Part shown: positions 1 through 6,976 of the stretch, piece by piece | How positions within the stretch are numbered: the first letter of the stretch is position 1 | Layout of the letters: every line of letters starts with the position of its first letter | Assembly (NCBI GenBank): GCA_903901375.1 | Contig: CAIUQV010000386.1 | Span: 1 to 28,556, forward strand | From: an uncultured Ignavibacteriota bacterium | GTDB taxonomy: Bacteria; Bacteroidota; Ignavibacteria; Tepidaquicellales; Tepidaquicellaceae | Length of the DNA: 28,556 bases | Direction: 5' to 3' | The notes under the pieces: model-generated | What the model was told of the DNA's origin: nothing | Seen by the model: the letters and a program-made list of their open reading frames with translations, nothing else | Database searches by the model: none | Position numbers and translations under genes: made by a program

Positions 1-1717
1 ATTCATCCGAAGTTGCAGTATGTCTTAAAATATTTCTGATTTCAGAATGTGTAAGAGCAGGGTTTATTTGCAATAACAATGCTGCAGTACCAACAACATG
101 AGGGGCAGCCGAACTTGTGCCGCTAAACATCGTGTAAGAGTTGTTTGGTCCGCAAGTGAAAGTCGAGTGCCCGGGAGCACAAATCTCAATACCAACCTTG
201 CCAGTTATGTTATAGCCTCTGCCGCTATAATAACAAAGTTTGCCTATTCCATCCTGTGGTCCCCAGGCATAATTTACCGTGTACGCTCCGATAGCCATAC
301 AACTGTCAGCGGTAGACGGAAATGTTACAGAACCTTCATCTGAAATATAATCAGAATACCATCTTGTTGTACCACCCCACGATTGTGTAACATCAACAAT
401 AAACCCAAACAAATCCATATCATCTTTCGCTTGCACCTTTACCTGCCAGTCTCCTTTTACAGAGCCTGAATCTTTTTCAGAAAATGCAAACCTCATCATT
501 ACTGTTCCTTTGGGAGATACTTCACGAGCATAGTTAATATTATATTTACCAACTTTTAAAATTCCAGATGTCTCTTTTATTTCGGGAGACAATTTATTGT
601 CCGGGGTTAAAACGGTAAACACCGCCTTTTTATCTTTACCTTTCCACAAAAATGAAACGAATGAGCCGTCATTCTTCTTGCCCTCTCCAGAGGCAGGAGA
701 AGAAAACTTAAATGTTTCAAGTTGTGCTTTCTTCAGTGTTTTTCTTACAAGCATATTACCGGAGGCAAGATTACCTCCGCCACCTATTACCGTTACACCA
801 CTTCTTGCTATTTCGTTAGTAAGCATTTCTTCTTCGGTGGAGCCATCCATAAACTCATTCATCCATTCACCATCTTCAAACAACAGAATGTTAACCTTTT
901 CGTCTCTTAAGAACTTAATCATATCGGGAAAGTTTCTTACAAATCTTGGAGTATAATTATAATCAATGTTCGCCATTACTATTTCGGCATCCGGAGCAAA
1001 CCCATGAAGTTTCTGCACACCAAAATGACCGCCAAGAACAATACCTGCAACGCTTGTTCCGTGCTGTATGGTATCAGGTTCGGTTTTAATTATATCTATC
1101 CCGCGTCTTCTTACTGTTCCGTTCTTTTCTCTAACAGCTTTAACTTTTGAAGTTTTTAGACCGACAAGTTTTTCGCCAACATCAAGAAATCCGTTTTTGT
1201 TTGCATCAAGAACTATATAAAACTGTTCACCGTAACAGGGATCGGATTCAGAGAAACCGTCTTTTTCGCCGAAATCTCTTTTCTTATTTCCATTTTTGTC
1301 ATTGTAAAGAAAATCCATATCCAGATTGAAGTTGCTTTTATCTGTCTTTACAACATTATAAGTGTTGTTATTCATTTCTATAGTGTTGTTGTTCATTTCT
1401 ATGTATCGCAGAACTTCTGTAATGCTAGAAATGCCATCTCCGTTTAAATCAACAGCATCAAGACCGGGAGTAAATTTTCCGTCTTTGTCTACATCAATCC
1501 AGTTATATTCCCCGCCATCGGCAAAAAAGAAGAACGGATGAAAAACGTCAATGCCAGAATCAACATCACCGACAACAACACCTTTCCCGGTAAGGGGATT
1601 TCCGTTTTTGTCGAGAAAGTTTTCTTTCAAAACAGTGGTATACCAGATATTATCCTGTGCGTTAATACCAGCAACTGCACAAAACAATAGTACTGCAAGA
1701 AATAATTTAATTTTCAT
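1..1717 (-). CDS. Secreted subtilisin-like (S8) serine peptidase, partial
   Basis: Open frame of 572 codons with no stop before the left edge, so the C-terminus is missing. Residues 1-20 form a signal peptide (ending GINA, then QD), so the enzyme is exported. The S8 triad is visible: Asp53 in GDVDSGID, His219 in QHGTSVAGI and Ser535 in SGTSSAAPHVVG; Asn316 in GGGGNLASG fits the oxyanion-hole Asn. Spacing is far longer than in subtilisin (Asp to His about 166 residues, His to Ser about 316). The first insert carries Asp/Gly-rich EF-hand-like or dockerin-like loops (D75-D90, D90-E101, and two more reading DKNGNKKRDFGE and DANKNGFLDVGE), which suggests calcium binding. A 21-bp in-frame tandem duplication lies at residues about 106-119. 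The start is the only ATG giving a signal peptide. Substrate is unknown; a C-terminal sorting domain may lie outside the window. Confidence 0.93.
   Translation of the reverse strand, partial: MKIKLFLAVLLFCAVAGINAQDNIWYTTVLKENFLDKNGNPLTGKGVVVGDVDSGIDVFHPFFFFADGGEYNWIDVDKDGKFTPGLDAVDLNGDGISSITEVLRYIEMNNNTIEMNNNTYNVVKTDKSNFNLDMDFLYNDKNGNKKRDFGEKDGFSESDPCYGEQFYIVLDANKNGFLDVGEKLVGLKTSKVKAVREKNGTVRRRGIDIIKTEPDTIQHGTSVAGIVLGGHFGVQKLHGFAPDAEIVMANIDYNYTPRFVRNFPDMIKFLRDEKVNILLFEDGEWMNEFMDGSTEEEMLTNEIARSGVTVIGGGGNLASGNMLVRKTLKKAQLETFKFSSPASGEGKKNDGSFVSFLWKGKDKKAVFTVLTPDNKLSPEIKETSGILKVGKYNINYAREVSPKGTVMMRFAFSEKDSGSVKGDWQVKVQAKDDMDLFGFIVDVTQSWGGTTRWYSDYISDEGSVTFPSTADSCMAIGAYTVNYAWGPQDGIGKLCYYSGRGYNITGKVGIEICAPGHSTFTCGPNNSYTMFSGTSSAAPHVVGTAALLLQINPALTHSEIRNILRHTATSDE
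1361..1402. repeat. 21-bp in-frame tandem duplication inside the S8 peptidase gene
   Basis: Two adjacent 21-bp units, 1361-1381 and 1382-1402, differ at one base. On the coding (minus) strand they give the heptad IEMNNNT twice, next to the calcium-loop-like region. It looks like a recent slippage event that kept the frame. Confidence 0.85.
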
Positions 1718-1871
1718 ATTATTTTGTTTATTTATAAATTATTAAGTCAATTTCCCTTTTAATCCTATGAATTTATTTAATATTTATACGAAAATAAAAC
1801 CCTTTAGTTAAGGTAAAAACAAAATATCTGTCAGAGGGCACAAACCTGAACGGAAATACATAATTTTTTCG

Positions 1872-1890
1872 ATTGTATAAATAATACAAT
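1872..1890. promoter_or_regulatory. Short inverted repeat in the divergent intergenic region
   Basis: ATTGTAT (1872-1878) and ATACAAT (1884-1890) are perfect inverted arms around a 5-nt AT spacer, 29 bp before the start of the lipoprotein gene. The 201-bp gap (1718-1918) lies between divergent genes and must hold both promoters; no clear -33/-7 pair could be assigned. In AT-rich DNA a 7-bp repeat may be chance. Confidence 0.3.
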
Positions 1891-1918
1891 TAAAGTAAGT
1901 TATCACAATTTTATCTTA

Positions 1919-2536
1919 ATGAAAAACATATTTAAACATATTCTTCTTTTATCGATAACGGTCTTAATCTTGTTTACAGGCTGCAGCGAAGAGAAAAAGA
2001 AAACGGCTAAAATCGTATCTCCAAGTACACCAACTGATACATCGTGCATAATTATAGTCTATAGTGTTTCGGGAACGGGAAGCGGGAATATCACTTTAAC
2101 TAAGAAATCAGACAGAGTTAAACTGGAGCTTGAAAAGAATATAAACGGCGAGAAGAATATCGAAACCAGATACATCTCAGACGGGTGGATATACTTTTAC
2201 TTTACCACAGAAAGCATTGTTCAGCCAGTAAAATCAAGAATTAACAAAGACCAACTTTATTTAAAGAACTTTGCTTCGCTTGCTGACGCAGAAGAAATAA
2301 TATTGAGGGCGAAGAAAAACGGACAAGAAATAATTGCGGGATACGTTTGTGATATTTATGAAAATACAGACGGCTCAAAGTTTTCTGTATATAACAGCAA
2401 ATATGTTTTACAGTCATCGTTTGACGGTATATTAATTACGGCAAATTCAATAAATTTAAATGCGAGTGTTGCAATGAAGGATGTAGAAAAACCCACAAAC
2501 ATTGAATTTCTGGAATTAACGACCGGGCCGTTGTAA
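1919..2536 (+). CDS. Putative lipoprotein of unknown function, 205 aa
   Basis: The N-terminus has a Lys-containing n-region, a hydrophobic stretch (residues 8-20) and a lipobox ending at Cys22 (LFTGC), so the mature protein is probably lipid-anchored. The following stretch (SEEKKKTAK) is a polar linker. Residues about 42-205 are predicted by eye to be rich in alternating beta-strand pattern with a late CDIYENTDG-type turn. This faintly recalls LolA-like or DUF4412-like periplasmic beta-folds, but the match is not strong enough to name a family. It is a single gene, divergent from the S8 peptidase and closed by a perfect hairpin at 2604-2637. No Shine-Dalgarno site is visible before the ATG; the start is supported by the signal peptide. 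Confidence 0.75.
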   Translation: MKNIFKHILLLSITVLILFTGCSEEKKKTAKIVSPSTPTDTSCIIIVYSVSGTGSGNITLTKKSDRVKLELEKNINGEKNIETRYISDGWIYFYFTTESIVQPVKSRINKDQLYLKNFASLADAEEIILRAKKNGQEIIAGYVCDIYENTDGSKFSVYNSKYVLQSSFDGILITANSINLNASVAMKDVEKPTNIEFLELTTGPL

Positions 2537-2603
2537 ATATTATTTCGTGCGCAAGGTTTACTTTTAATAACCCTTTTGCGGGATTACAAACTTTATAATA
2601 GAG

Positions 2604-2637
2604 AAGGTTACGTTATCACATGAGATAACGTAACCTT
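2604..2637. terminator. Perfect 14-bp stem-loop between convergent genes
   Basis: Arms 2604-2617 (AAGGTTACGTTATC) and 2624-2637 are exact reverse complements around a 6-nt loop. It sits between the convergent lipoprotein and VOC genes and most likely ends both transcripts. Neither side has a strict T-run, though the plus side is followed by AT-rich sequence with a T6 tract a little further on. Confidence 0.7.
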
Positions 2638-2644
2638 ATGAATA

Positions 2645-3016
2645 TTAATTTTTTGACCAAAGTCCTATCAGGTTTCCGTCCGGATCATTAAACAATCCGA
2701 AAGAACCTGCATTTTCATTAATCATTGTTTTTTGAGTGTGAATTTTTCCTCCAAGTTCAGCTGCTCTTTTTAAAGTCTCTTCGATATTATCCACTTCGAT
2801 ATAAATAACAACTGCAGAGCCTTCTTGTTCGGGTTTGCTCTTTTTCATAAACCCTCCGCCAATAGAGCCTTCACCCGGAAAAATATTCCAATACGAAGAA
2901 CCCGTGCTTTGTGATTGTTTAAATTCCCAACTAAAAAGACCTCCATAAAATTTAATTGCTGAGTCAAAATCATTAACGTGGATTTCAAACCAGCCGATTG
3001 AATTTTTTCCTGCCAT
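2645..3016 (-). CDS. VOC (glyoxalase/bleomycin-resistance fold) family protein, 123 aa
   Basis: A short single-module protein of the vicinal-oxygen-chelate superfamily, resembling the group annotated as predicted enzymes related to lactoylglutathione lyase. It opens with IGWFEIHVNDFDSAIKFYGGLFSWEF, the usual beta-alpha start of a VOC module, and ends with the strong signature SFGLFNDPDGNLIGLWSK. The length is one module pair, as expected for members that work as dimers. A good Shine-Dalgarno (AAAGGAG) lies 6 nt before the ATG on the minus strand. No neighbour suggests a substrate. The fold is clear; whether it is a metal enzyme, a resistance protein or a binding protein cannot be told from sequence. 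Confidence 0.85.
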   Translation of the reverse strand: MAGKNSIGWFEIHVNDFDSAIKFYGGLFSWEFKQSQSTGSSYWNIFPGEGSIGGGFMKKSKPEQEGSAVVIYIEVDNIEETLKRAAELGGKIHTQKTMINENAGSFGLFNDPDGNLIGLWSKN

Positions 3017-3265
3017 TTTTTACTCCTTTAGATTTTAAATTTGAATGAGTTAATAGTAATTTATTGCTATAAAAGAATAACATAGATATAAGAAATGAGT
3101 TCAATAATTATTCAAGAATTTCAGAAATTAATTGTTGAAAGCTGATTACGGCTACTTTTAAACAGGCTTGCGCCGCCCCCCTCGATTTTGTTTTTTTATC
3201 TTGATATTTGTATATAATAAAACCATATTATTTATAAGTATATAGATTTAGTTATTTGTAATATT

Positions 3266-3304
3266 GTTCTTAAGAACGCGGAAATGGATTTATTTCCCGC
3301 TTTT
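3266..3304 (+). promoter_or_regulatory. Structured leader upstream of the cold-shock gene: palindrome plus terminator-like hairpin
   Basis: The 395-bp gap 3017-3411 holds the csp control region. GTTCTTAAGAAC (3266-3277) is a perfect 12-bp palindrome. It is followed at once by a stem of GCGGAAAT (3278-3285) with ATTTCCCGC (3292-3300, one bulged C) and a T4 tract at 3301, which looks like a transcription terminator or attenuator about 110 nt before the csp start. A C-rich patch followed by a T-tract lies at 3169-3197. Cold-shock genes in other bacteria have long regulatory 5' UTRs; that this is one is inference. Confidence 0.4.
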
Positions 3305-3411
3305 GGTTTTCTGCTTTTCATATAAATATCTCATGATATTAAGGAAAACAGATGTTACATATAGGCTGCTTCTATAAATTATTTTATTTTAATTTTTTGA
3401 AAGGAAACACA

Positions 3412-3612
3412 ATGGAAAAAGGTACCGTAAAATGGTTCAACTCATCTAAAGGTTTTGGATTTATAACCGTAGATGGAAAGAAAGACGTTTTTGTTCACTT
3501 CAAGGCAATTCTTGGAGATGGATATAAAACATTAAACGAAGGAGACACAGTTGAATTCGAAATAGAAGATGGACCAAAAGGACCTCAGGCAGCAAACGTT
3601 ACAAAACTTTAA
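3412..3612 (+). CDS. Cold-shock domain protein (CspA family), 66 aa
   Basis: A single cold-shock domain that binds single-stranded RNA and DNA and melts secondary structure in mRNA. The protein begins MEKGTVKWFNSSKGFGFI and contains RNP1 (KGFGFI, residues 13-18) and RNP2 (VFVHF, 26-30), with the aromatic residues that stack on bases (Trp9, Phe15, Phe17, Phe27, His29, Phe30). The length matches the CspA family. An in-frame ATG at 3352 would add 20 unrelated residues; the start at 3412 is chosen because it gives the family N-terminus and has GAAAGGA 6-10 nt upstream. Monocistronic, with a structured leader and a strong terminator at 3649-3677. The family name is certain; which csp paralogue it is cannot be told. 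Confidence 0.95.
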   Translation: MEKGTVKWFNSSKGFGFITVDGKKDVFVHFKAILGDGYKTLNEGDTVEFEIEDGPKGPQAANVTKL

Positions 3613-3648
3613 AATGTAATACATTATAATAATAGTAATTGTTTGACG

Positions 3649-3677
3649 AAAAGGGTTGTCGCTGACAACCCTTTTTT
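3649..3677 (+). terminator. Intrinsic terminator of the cold-shock gene
   Basis: AAAAGGGTTGTC (3649-3660) pairs with 3664-3675 and leads into a T6 run at 3672-3677. It also lies between convergent genes and is A-rich on the other flank, so it may serve the DinB gene as well. Confidence 0.88.
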
Positions 3678-3688
3678 ATTTGGATAAT

Positions 3689-4189
3689 TTATCTTGCTTC
3701 GGGCATACCATAATTTGACCATTCTTCTTTTGCCGGACCATAAGCACCCGGAACCTTTAAACCGGCCTGTCTCATCAGAACCGTAAGCTGACCTCTGTGG
3801 TGAATTTCGTGTTTAATAAGGGCCTCGCATAAAAATGCTCTTTTCCATTTTTCTCCGTATAAATCTAGTTCGTCGCTCATCATTGCATCGGTCCATTTTG
3901 CCTCTACTTCAGAACCTAAACTGTTTGCAACATATTCATATTTACTTTTAATTTCTTCTGCTGTTACAGGGGGATCTGAATCTTCCGCGGGTGCGTCAAC
4001 ACTTAAACCGCCGCGATTCATCATTTCACCTATCGTAATTATTATGTGCCAGGCAATGTATGCAATGTTCCTGCCTTCACCGGTAACCTTTTGCTGTAAA
4101 GAGGCATCTGTCAGGTTACTTAATATTTTAAAAGTGGTTTCACTTTCCTTCTTCCAATCCTGAAGAAACTCCGAAACTTTTGTGTACAT
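3689..4189 (-). CDS. DinB/YfiT-fold metal-binding protein, 166 aa
   Basis: A four-helix-bundle protein of the DinB superfamily, whose members bind a divalent metal through three histidines and include thiol-dependent transferases. The expected ligands are visible: His48 in YIAWHI, and His127 with His131 in the KHEIHHRGQL helix, the hallmark HxxxH-RGQ motif. The length is normal for the family. The start is the first ATG of the frame (M-Y-T-K-V). It is a single gene, convergent with csp and divergent from the lipoprotein at 4258. The actual substrate is unknown; many paralogues of this fold per genome are common. Confidence 0.88.
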   Translation of the reverse strand: MYTKVSEFLQDWKKESETTFKILSNLTDASLQQKVTGEGRNIAYIAWHIIITIGEMMNRGGLSVDAPAEDSDPPVTAEEIKSKYEYVANSLGSEVEAKWTDAMMSDELDLYGEKWKRAFLCEALIKHEIHHRGQLTVLMRQAGLKVPGAYGPAKEEWSNYGMPEAR

Positions 4190-4257
4190 AGTGATATTAT
4201 TTAATTAAGGAAACATTTTATTATTTGATAAAGTATAAAAACTAAAAGGGAGTTTCC

Positions 4258-4962
4258 ATGAAAACAAAAATACACATAATTATTATAGTGGTCGTATTGT
4301 TTGTATCTGTTTTATTAAACGGTTGTACACACACTAATGATCTTGCAAACTATAACTTATCAGCTTCGAAAATTTTATTCAAGAAATATGTATCCTACGA
4401 TCTTTCAAAAGTAAACGTAGAGTTTAATACGGGATATGGTAACGACACAAAATCAATAATAGGTGTAATATTAGGCGGTCTGGCATCAGGATACACCGAA
4501 GGACAGGTGAAAGAAAAATTCAGAAATGCAATTAACGGTGACAGTATATCATCAAACATAATGTACGGAATTAAAGACGGTTTACTGACGTACTACAAAA
4601 TAATGCCTGTAAAGTCTCTGGATGAAGACCCAAGGTTTATAATGGAAACACAACTATTGAAATTTTATATAGAATCAAACGCTTATGGAATATACGTAAG
4701 AGCCACGACTAAAGCATTACTTACAGACAGAAACACTGCACGCACAGTGTGGGAAAACGATGAAACTTCTTCGGTTCCTTTGTATGATGTATATATTCCG
4801 TCATTCGGATATGAAACAATCCAGACAACAAAGAGTGTATTGAATGCAATACGGCTGATGAATATGAGCGAGGAAGAACTCCGGTATGCAATAAATGCCG
4901 CGGCAGAGGAGGTTGGAAGAATGCAAAGCGAAACACTCCGAAAAGACATTGCAGACAGATAA
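4258..4962 (+). CDS. Putative lipoprotein of unknown function, 234 aa
   Basis: Residues 1-22 form a lipoprotein signal with a long Ile/Val core and lipobox LLNGC (Cys23). A Shine-Dalgarno-like AAAAGGGAG lies just upstream of the ATG. The mature part has a Gly-rich segment (IIGVILGGLASGYTEGQ, about residues 67-83), a mixed alpha/beta middle and a charged C-terminal helix ending with the sequence SETLRKDIADR. I recognise no family. The gene ends 69 bp before gpx on the same strand with no clear terminator between, so co-transcription is possible but unproven. Confidence 0.72.
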   Translation: MKTKIHIIIIVVVLFVSVLLNGCTHTNDLANYNLSASKILFKKYVSYDLSKVNVEFNTGYGNDTKSIIGVILGGLASGYTEGQVKEKFRNAINGDSISSNIMYGIKDGLLTYYKIMPVKSLDEDPRFIMETQLLKFYIESNAYGIYVRATTKALLTDRNTARTVWENDETSSVPLYDVYIPSFGYETIQTTKSVLNAIRLMNMSEEELRYAINAAAEEVGRMQSETLRKDIADR

Positions 4963-5031
4963 CAACAGATACATGAACCATTTATAATGTTTTGTTTGTT
5001 TTATTTGGTACGAAATTAAAACAACAAAATA

Positions 5032-5613
5032 ATGAAGAGAATATTTCTGCTGATTATAATTTCAGCATTCACGATAACATCTTATGCCTGTTCAAAAAGA
5101 ACAGTGACACAAAGTAATACTACAAACAGTAAATCTGACCCGATAAACATTTCTGATGTAAAAATTAAGACGATGGACGGACAAGAAAAAACTATTTCAG
5201 ATTTTAAAGGAAAAGTTCTGATGATTGTAAATGTTGCTTCAAAGTGCGGATACACGCCTCAGTACGAGGGTCTGGAAAAGATTTATGAAAAATATAAAGA
5301 CAGAGGATTTGAAATACTTGCATTTCCCTGCAACGATTTTGGCGGACAGGAGCCCGGAACCAATGAAGAAATTCAGAGCTTCTGCAAATCAACTTACAAC
5401 GTAACATTTCCTTTGTTTGATAAGATAAAAGTACTTGGGAATGACAAAGCCCCGCTATACAGCAAGCTCATTGGTTTCGAACCCGCAGGAGATATTTCGT
5501 GGAACTTCGAAAAATTTCTGATAGACAAGAACGGAAACATTGTCGGCAGGTATAAGAGTAAAGTGAAGCCAGAATCAGAAGAGATAATGACGGCTGTAGA
5601 GAAGCTGCTGTAG
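5032..5613 (+). CDS. Exported glutathione peroxidase-family thiol peroxidase
   Basis: Reduces hydrogen peroxide and organic hydroperoxides with a cysteine, most likely using thioredoxin as reductant as bacterial Cys-type GPx do. Peroxidatic Cys72 is in NVASKCGYTPQY, with Gln106 (FGGQEP) and Trp157 (SWNFEKFL) completing the catalytic set; Cys118 in SFCKSTYNVTFPLF is placed as the resolving Cys of thioredoxin-dependent members. Residues 1-19 are a signal sequence and SYAC at 17-20 is an imperfect lipobox, so the protein acts outside the cytoplasm. Length beyond the signal is normal. The last 99 nt of the gene recur in decayed form at 6965-7065, on the far side of the ATPase gene. A terminator follows at 5644-5683. 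Confidence 0.93.
   Translation: MKRIFLLIIISAFTITSYACSKRTVTQSNTTNSKSDPINISDVKIKTMDGQEKTISDFKGKVLMIVNVASKCGYTPQYEGLEKIYEKYKDRGFEILAFPCNDFGGQEPGTNEEIQSFCKSTYNVTFPLFDKIKVLGNDKAPLYSKLIGFEPAGDISWNFEKFLIDKNGNIVGRYKSKVKPESEEIMTAVEKLL
5515..5613 (+). repeat. Direct repeat DR1: 3' end of intact gpx
   Basis: Matches 6965-7065. The last 69 nt (5545-5613) align without gaps to 6997-7065 with 4 differences; the preceding 30 nt align with two single-base insertions in the downstream copy. Confidence 0.9.
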
Positions 5614-5643
5614 GGCAAGACATAAATATACTATGTATTTTAT

Positions 5644-5683
5644 CCGCTAAATTAAAAAGATAACTTTTAATTTCGCGGGTTTT
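5644..5683 (+). terminator. Intrinsic terminator of gpx
   Basis: CCGC-t-AAATTAAAA (5644-5657) pairs with TTTTAATTT-c-GCGG (5665-5678), one mismatch, followed by GTTTT at 5679-5683. Confidence 0.75.
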
Positions 5684-5696
5684 ATAGAGAAGTTTC

Positions 5697-5711
5697 GGGG
5701 GTCATACCCCC
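5697..5711. repeat. Small GC-rich hairpin GGGGGT-cat-ACCCCC
   Basis: Six perfect pairs with a 3-nt loop, 14 nt after the gpx terminator and out of keeping with the local AT-rich sequence. It may be a second terminator element or mark the edge of inserted DNA; no T-run follows. Confidence 0.4.
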
Positions 5712-5767
5712 CTGCCATCAAAGGGTTTTGAAGAAAAGGCTCGTAGAAGTGATACATCTTTCCTAGA

Positions 5768-5843
5768 AAACATAACCATTTTGAGCTTTAATAACAAAAT
5801 AGTTATAACTATATTGCTTATACGTCACAAAATGGTTATGTTT
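5768..5843. promoter_or_regulatory. 76-bp symmetric operator-like palindrome before the ATPase gene
   Basis: Outer arms AAACATAACCATTTTG (5768-5783) and 5828-5843 are perfect reverse complements. Between them, at exactly the same centre (5805.5), is a second palindrome, ATAGTTATAACTAT (5799-5812), which extends with one mismatch pair to 5795-5816. The four arms are versions of one 12-mer, CAAAATRGTTAT: 5828-5839 and 5795-5806 on the plus strand, 5772-5783 and 5805-5816 on the minus strand (the last with one further change). This looks like a multi-site operator for a dimeric or tetrameric DNA-binding protein; a cruciform or RNA hairpin is the alternative. Confidence 0.75.
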
Positions 5844-5844
5844 G
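5837..5844 (+). promoter_or_regulatory. Candidate -7 promoter element TATGTTTG for the ATPase gene
   Basis: Exact match to TAnnTTTG, overlapping the right arm of the palindrome. A TTG at 5814-5816 sits 20 bp upstream, where the Bacteroidota -33 element is expected. The ATG at 5852 follows only 7 nt later, so the transcript would have almost no leader. The assignment depends on the host using this promoter type. Confidence 0.45.
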
Positions 5845-5851
5845 TATAAAA

Positions 5852-6976
5852 ATGGTAAAACGTACATTATCTAATATTGTCAATGAGAGGTTTTTCAAAG
5901 GAAAGGCAATTCTGGTTTTTGGACCTCGACAAAGTGGGAAAACTACATTGGTTATGTCACTTCTAAAAACAAAATCTCAAAAAATACTTTATATAAATGG
6001 TGATGAGTTCAGTGACAGGGAGGCATTGTCACAGCCCAGCACAGACAAACTTAAATCCTTAATCGGAAACAAAGAAATTGTTTTTGTAGACGAGGCACAG
6101 AAGATAGCAGAAATCGGGAATGCAATAAAAATTATTACGGATAATATTTCATCCGTACAGGTTATTGCCACCGGGTCATCTTCTTTTGAGCTGGCAAACA
6201 AACTAAACGAACCTTTAACCGGAAGAAAATATGAGTTTTTAATTCTGCCTTTTTCATTTTCAGAAATGGTAAACCATACAAGCCTTTTTGAAGAGCAAAA
6301 AAATCTGGAATTACGTCTTGTTTACGGGTATTATCCGGAAGTAGTTTTGAAGAAGGATGAAAGTAAAGATTTAATTAAAAACCTTACGAGCAGTTATTTA
6401 TACAAAGATATATTTTCACTTGAGGGAGTAAAAAATCATCTGTTACTCGAAAAACTTTTGAAAGCTATAGCACTGCAAATAGGAAGCGAGGTTTCGATTA
6501 ACGAATTATCCCGACATTTGGGAGCAAACCACCAGACAATAGAAAAGTATTTAACCGTTCTTGAACAAACATATGTATTATACAAACTATCATCATACAG
6601 CAATAACGTTCGTAATGAAATAAGAAAATCAAAGAAATATTACTTTTACGATATTGGTTTGAGAAATTCCATTATTGGGAATTTTTCTCCTTTATCTCTG
6701 AGAACCGATACAGGCTCGATTTGGGAAAACTTTATAATAACAGAAAGAATAAAGTATAACCTTAACAACAACAGGGATGTAAAATACTTTTTCTGGAGAA
6801 CCAAACAAAAGCAAGAAATAGATTTAATTGAAGAACACGAAGGAAAACTTAGCGCCTTTGAAATTAAATGGAATAAGACTACAAATGCAAGAATCCCAAA
6901 AACCTTTACCAATAATTACACCGTAGATAAAACAGGCATTATAAATTCCGAAAACTTTTCTGAGTTTCTGATATGA
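5852..6976 (+). CDS. AAA-type ATPase with DUF4143 C-terminal domain, 374 aa
   Basis: Belongs to the COG1373-like family (AAA_14 plus DUF4143), common and patchily distributed in bacteria and archaea, with no established function. Walker A is GPRQSGKT (residues 24-31), Walker B VFVDEAQ (77-83), followed by the family motif IATGSSSFEL and the LTGRKYEFLILPFSFSEM segment that links the ATPase to the rest. A winged-helix-like part (NELSRHLGANHQTIEKYLTVLEQTY) follows. The C-terminus has a PD-(D/E)xK nuclease-like pattern: Asp324 in QEIDLIEE, then Glu337 and Lys339 in FEIKW. Full length for the family. There is no Shine-Dalgarno site. It is bracketed by gpx 3'-end repeats, and its stop codon lies inside the downstream repeat, which suggests arrival as a mobile cassette. 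Confidence 0.9.
   Translation: MVKRTLSNIVNERFFKGKAILVFGPRQSGKTTLVMSLLKTKSQKILYINGDEFSDREALSQPSTDKLKSLIGNKEIVFVDEAQKIAEIGNAIKIITDNISSVQVIATGSSSFELANKLNEPLTGRKYEFLILPFSFSEMVNHTSLFEEQKNLELRLVYGYYPEVVLKKDESKDLIKNLTSSYLYKDIFSLEGVKNHLLLEKLLKAIALQIGSEVSINELSRHLGANHQTIEKYLTVLEQTYVLYKLSSYSNNVRNEIRKSKKYYFYDIGLRNSIIGNFSPLSLRTDTGSIWENFIITERIKYNLNNNRDVKYFFWRTKQKQEIDLIEEHEGKLSAFEIKWNKTTNARIPKTFTNNYTVDKTGIINSENFSEFLI

Noticed and set aside
597..956. Open frame of 119 codons on the plus strand
   Set aside because: It is antisense to the S8 peptidase, whose catalytic motifs are intact on the minus strand; its translation has no recognisable features.
3352..3411. Upstream in-frame ATG that would lengthen the cold-shock protein by 20 residues
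   Set aside because: The added residues match no cold-shock protein and the ATG lacks a ribosome-binding site; the start at 3412 gives the family N-terminus.
5852..6976. ATPase as part of a toxin-antitoxin pair
   Set aside because: No small partner gene lies on either side; the nearest frames are gpx and its remnant.
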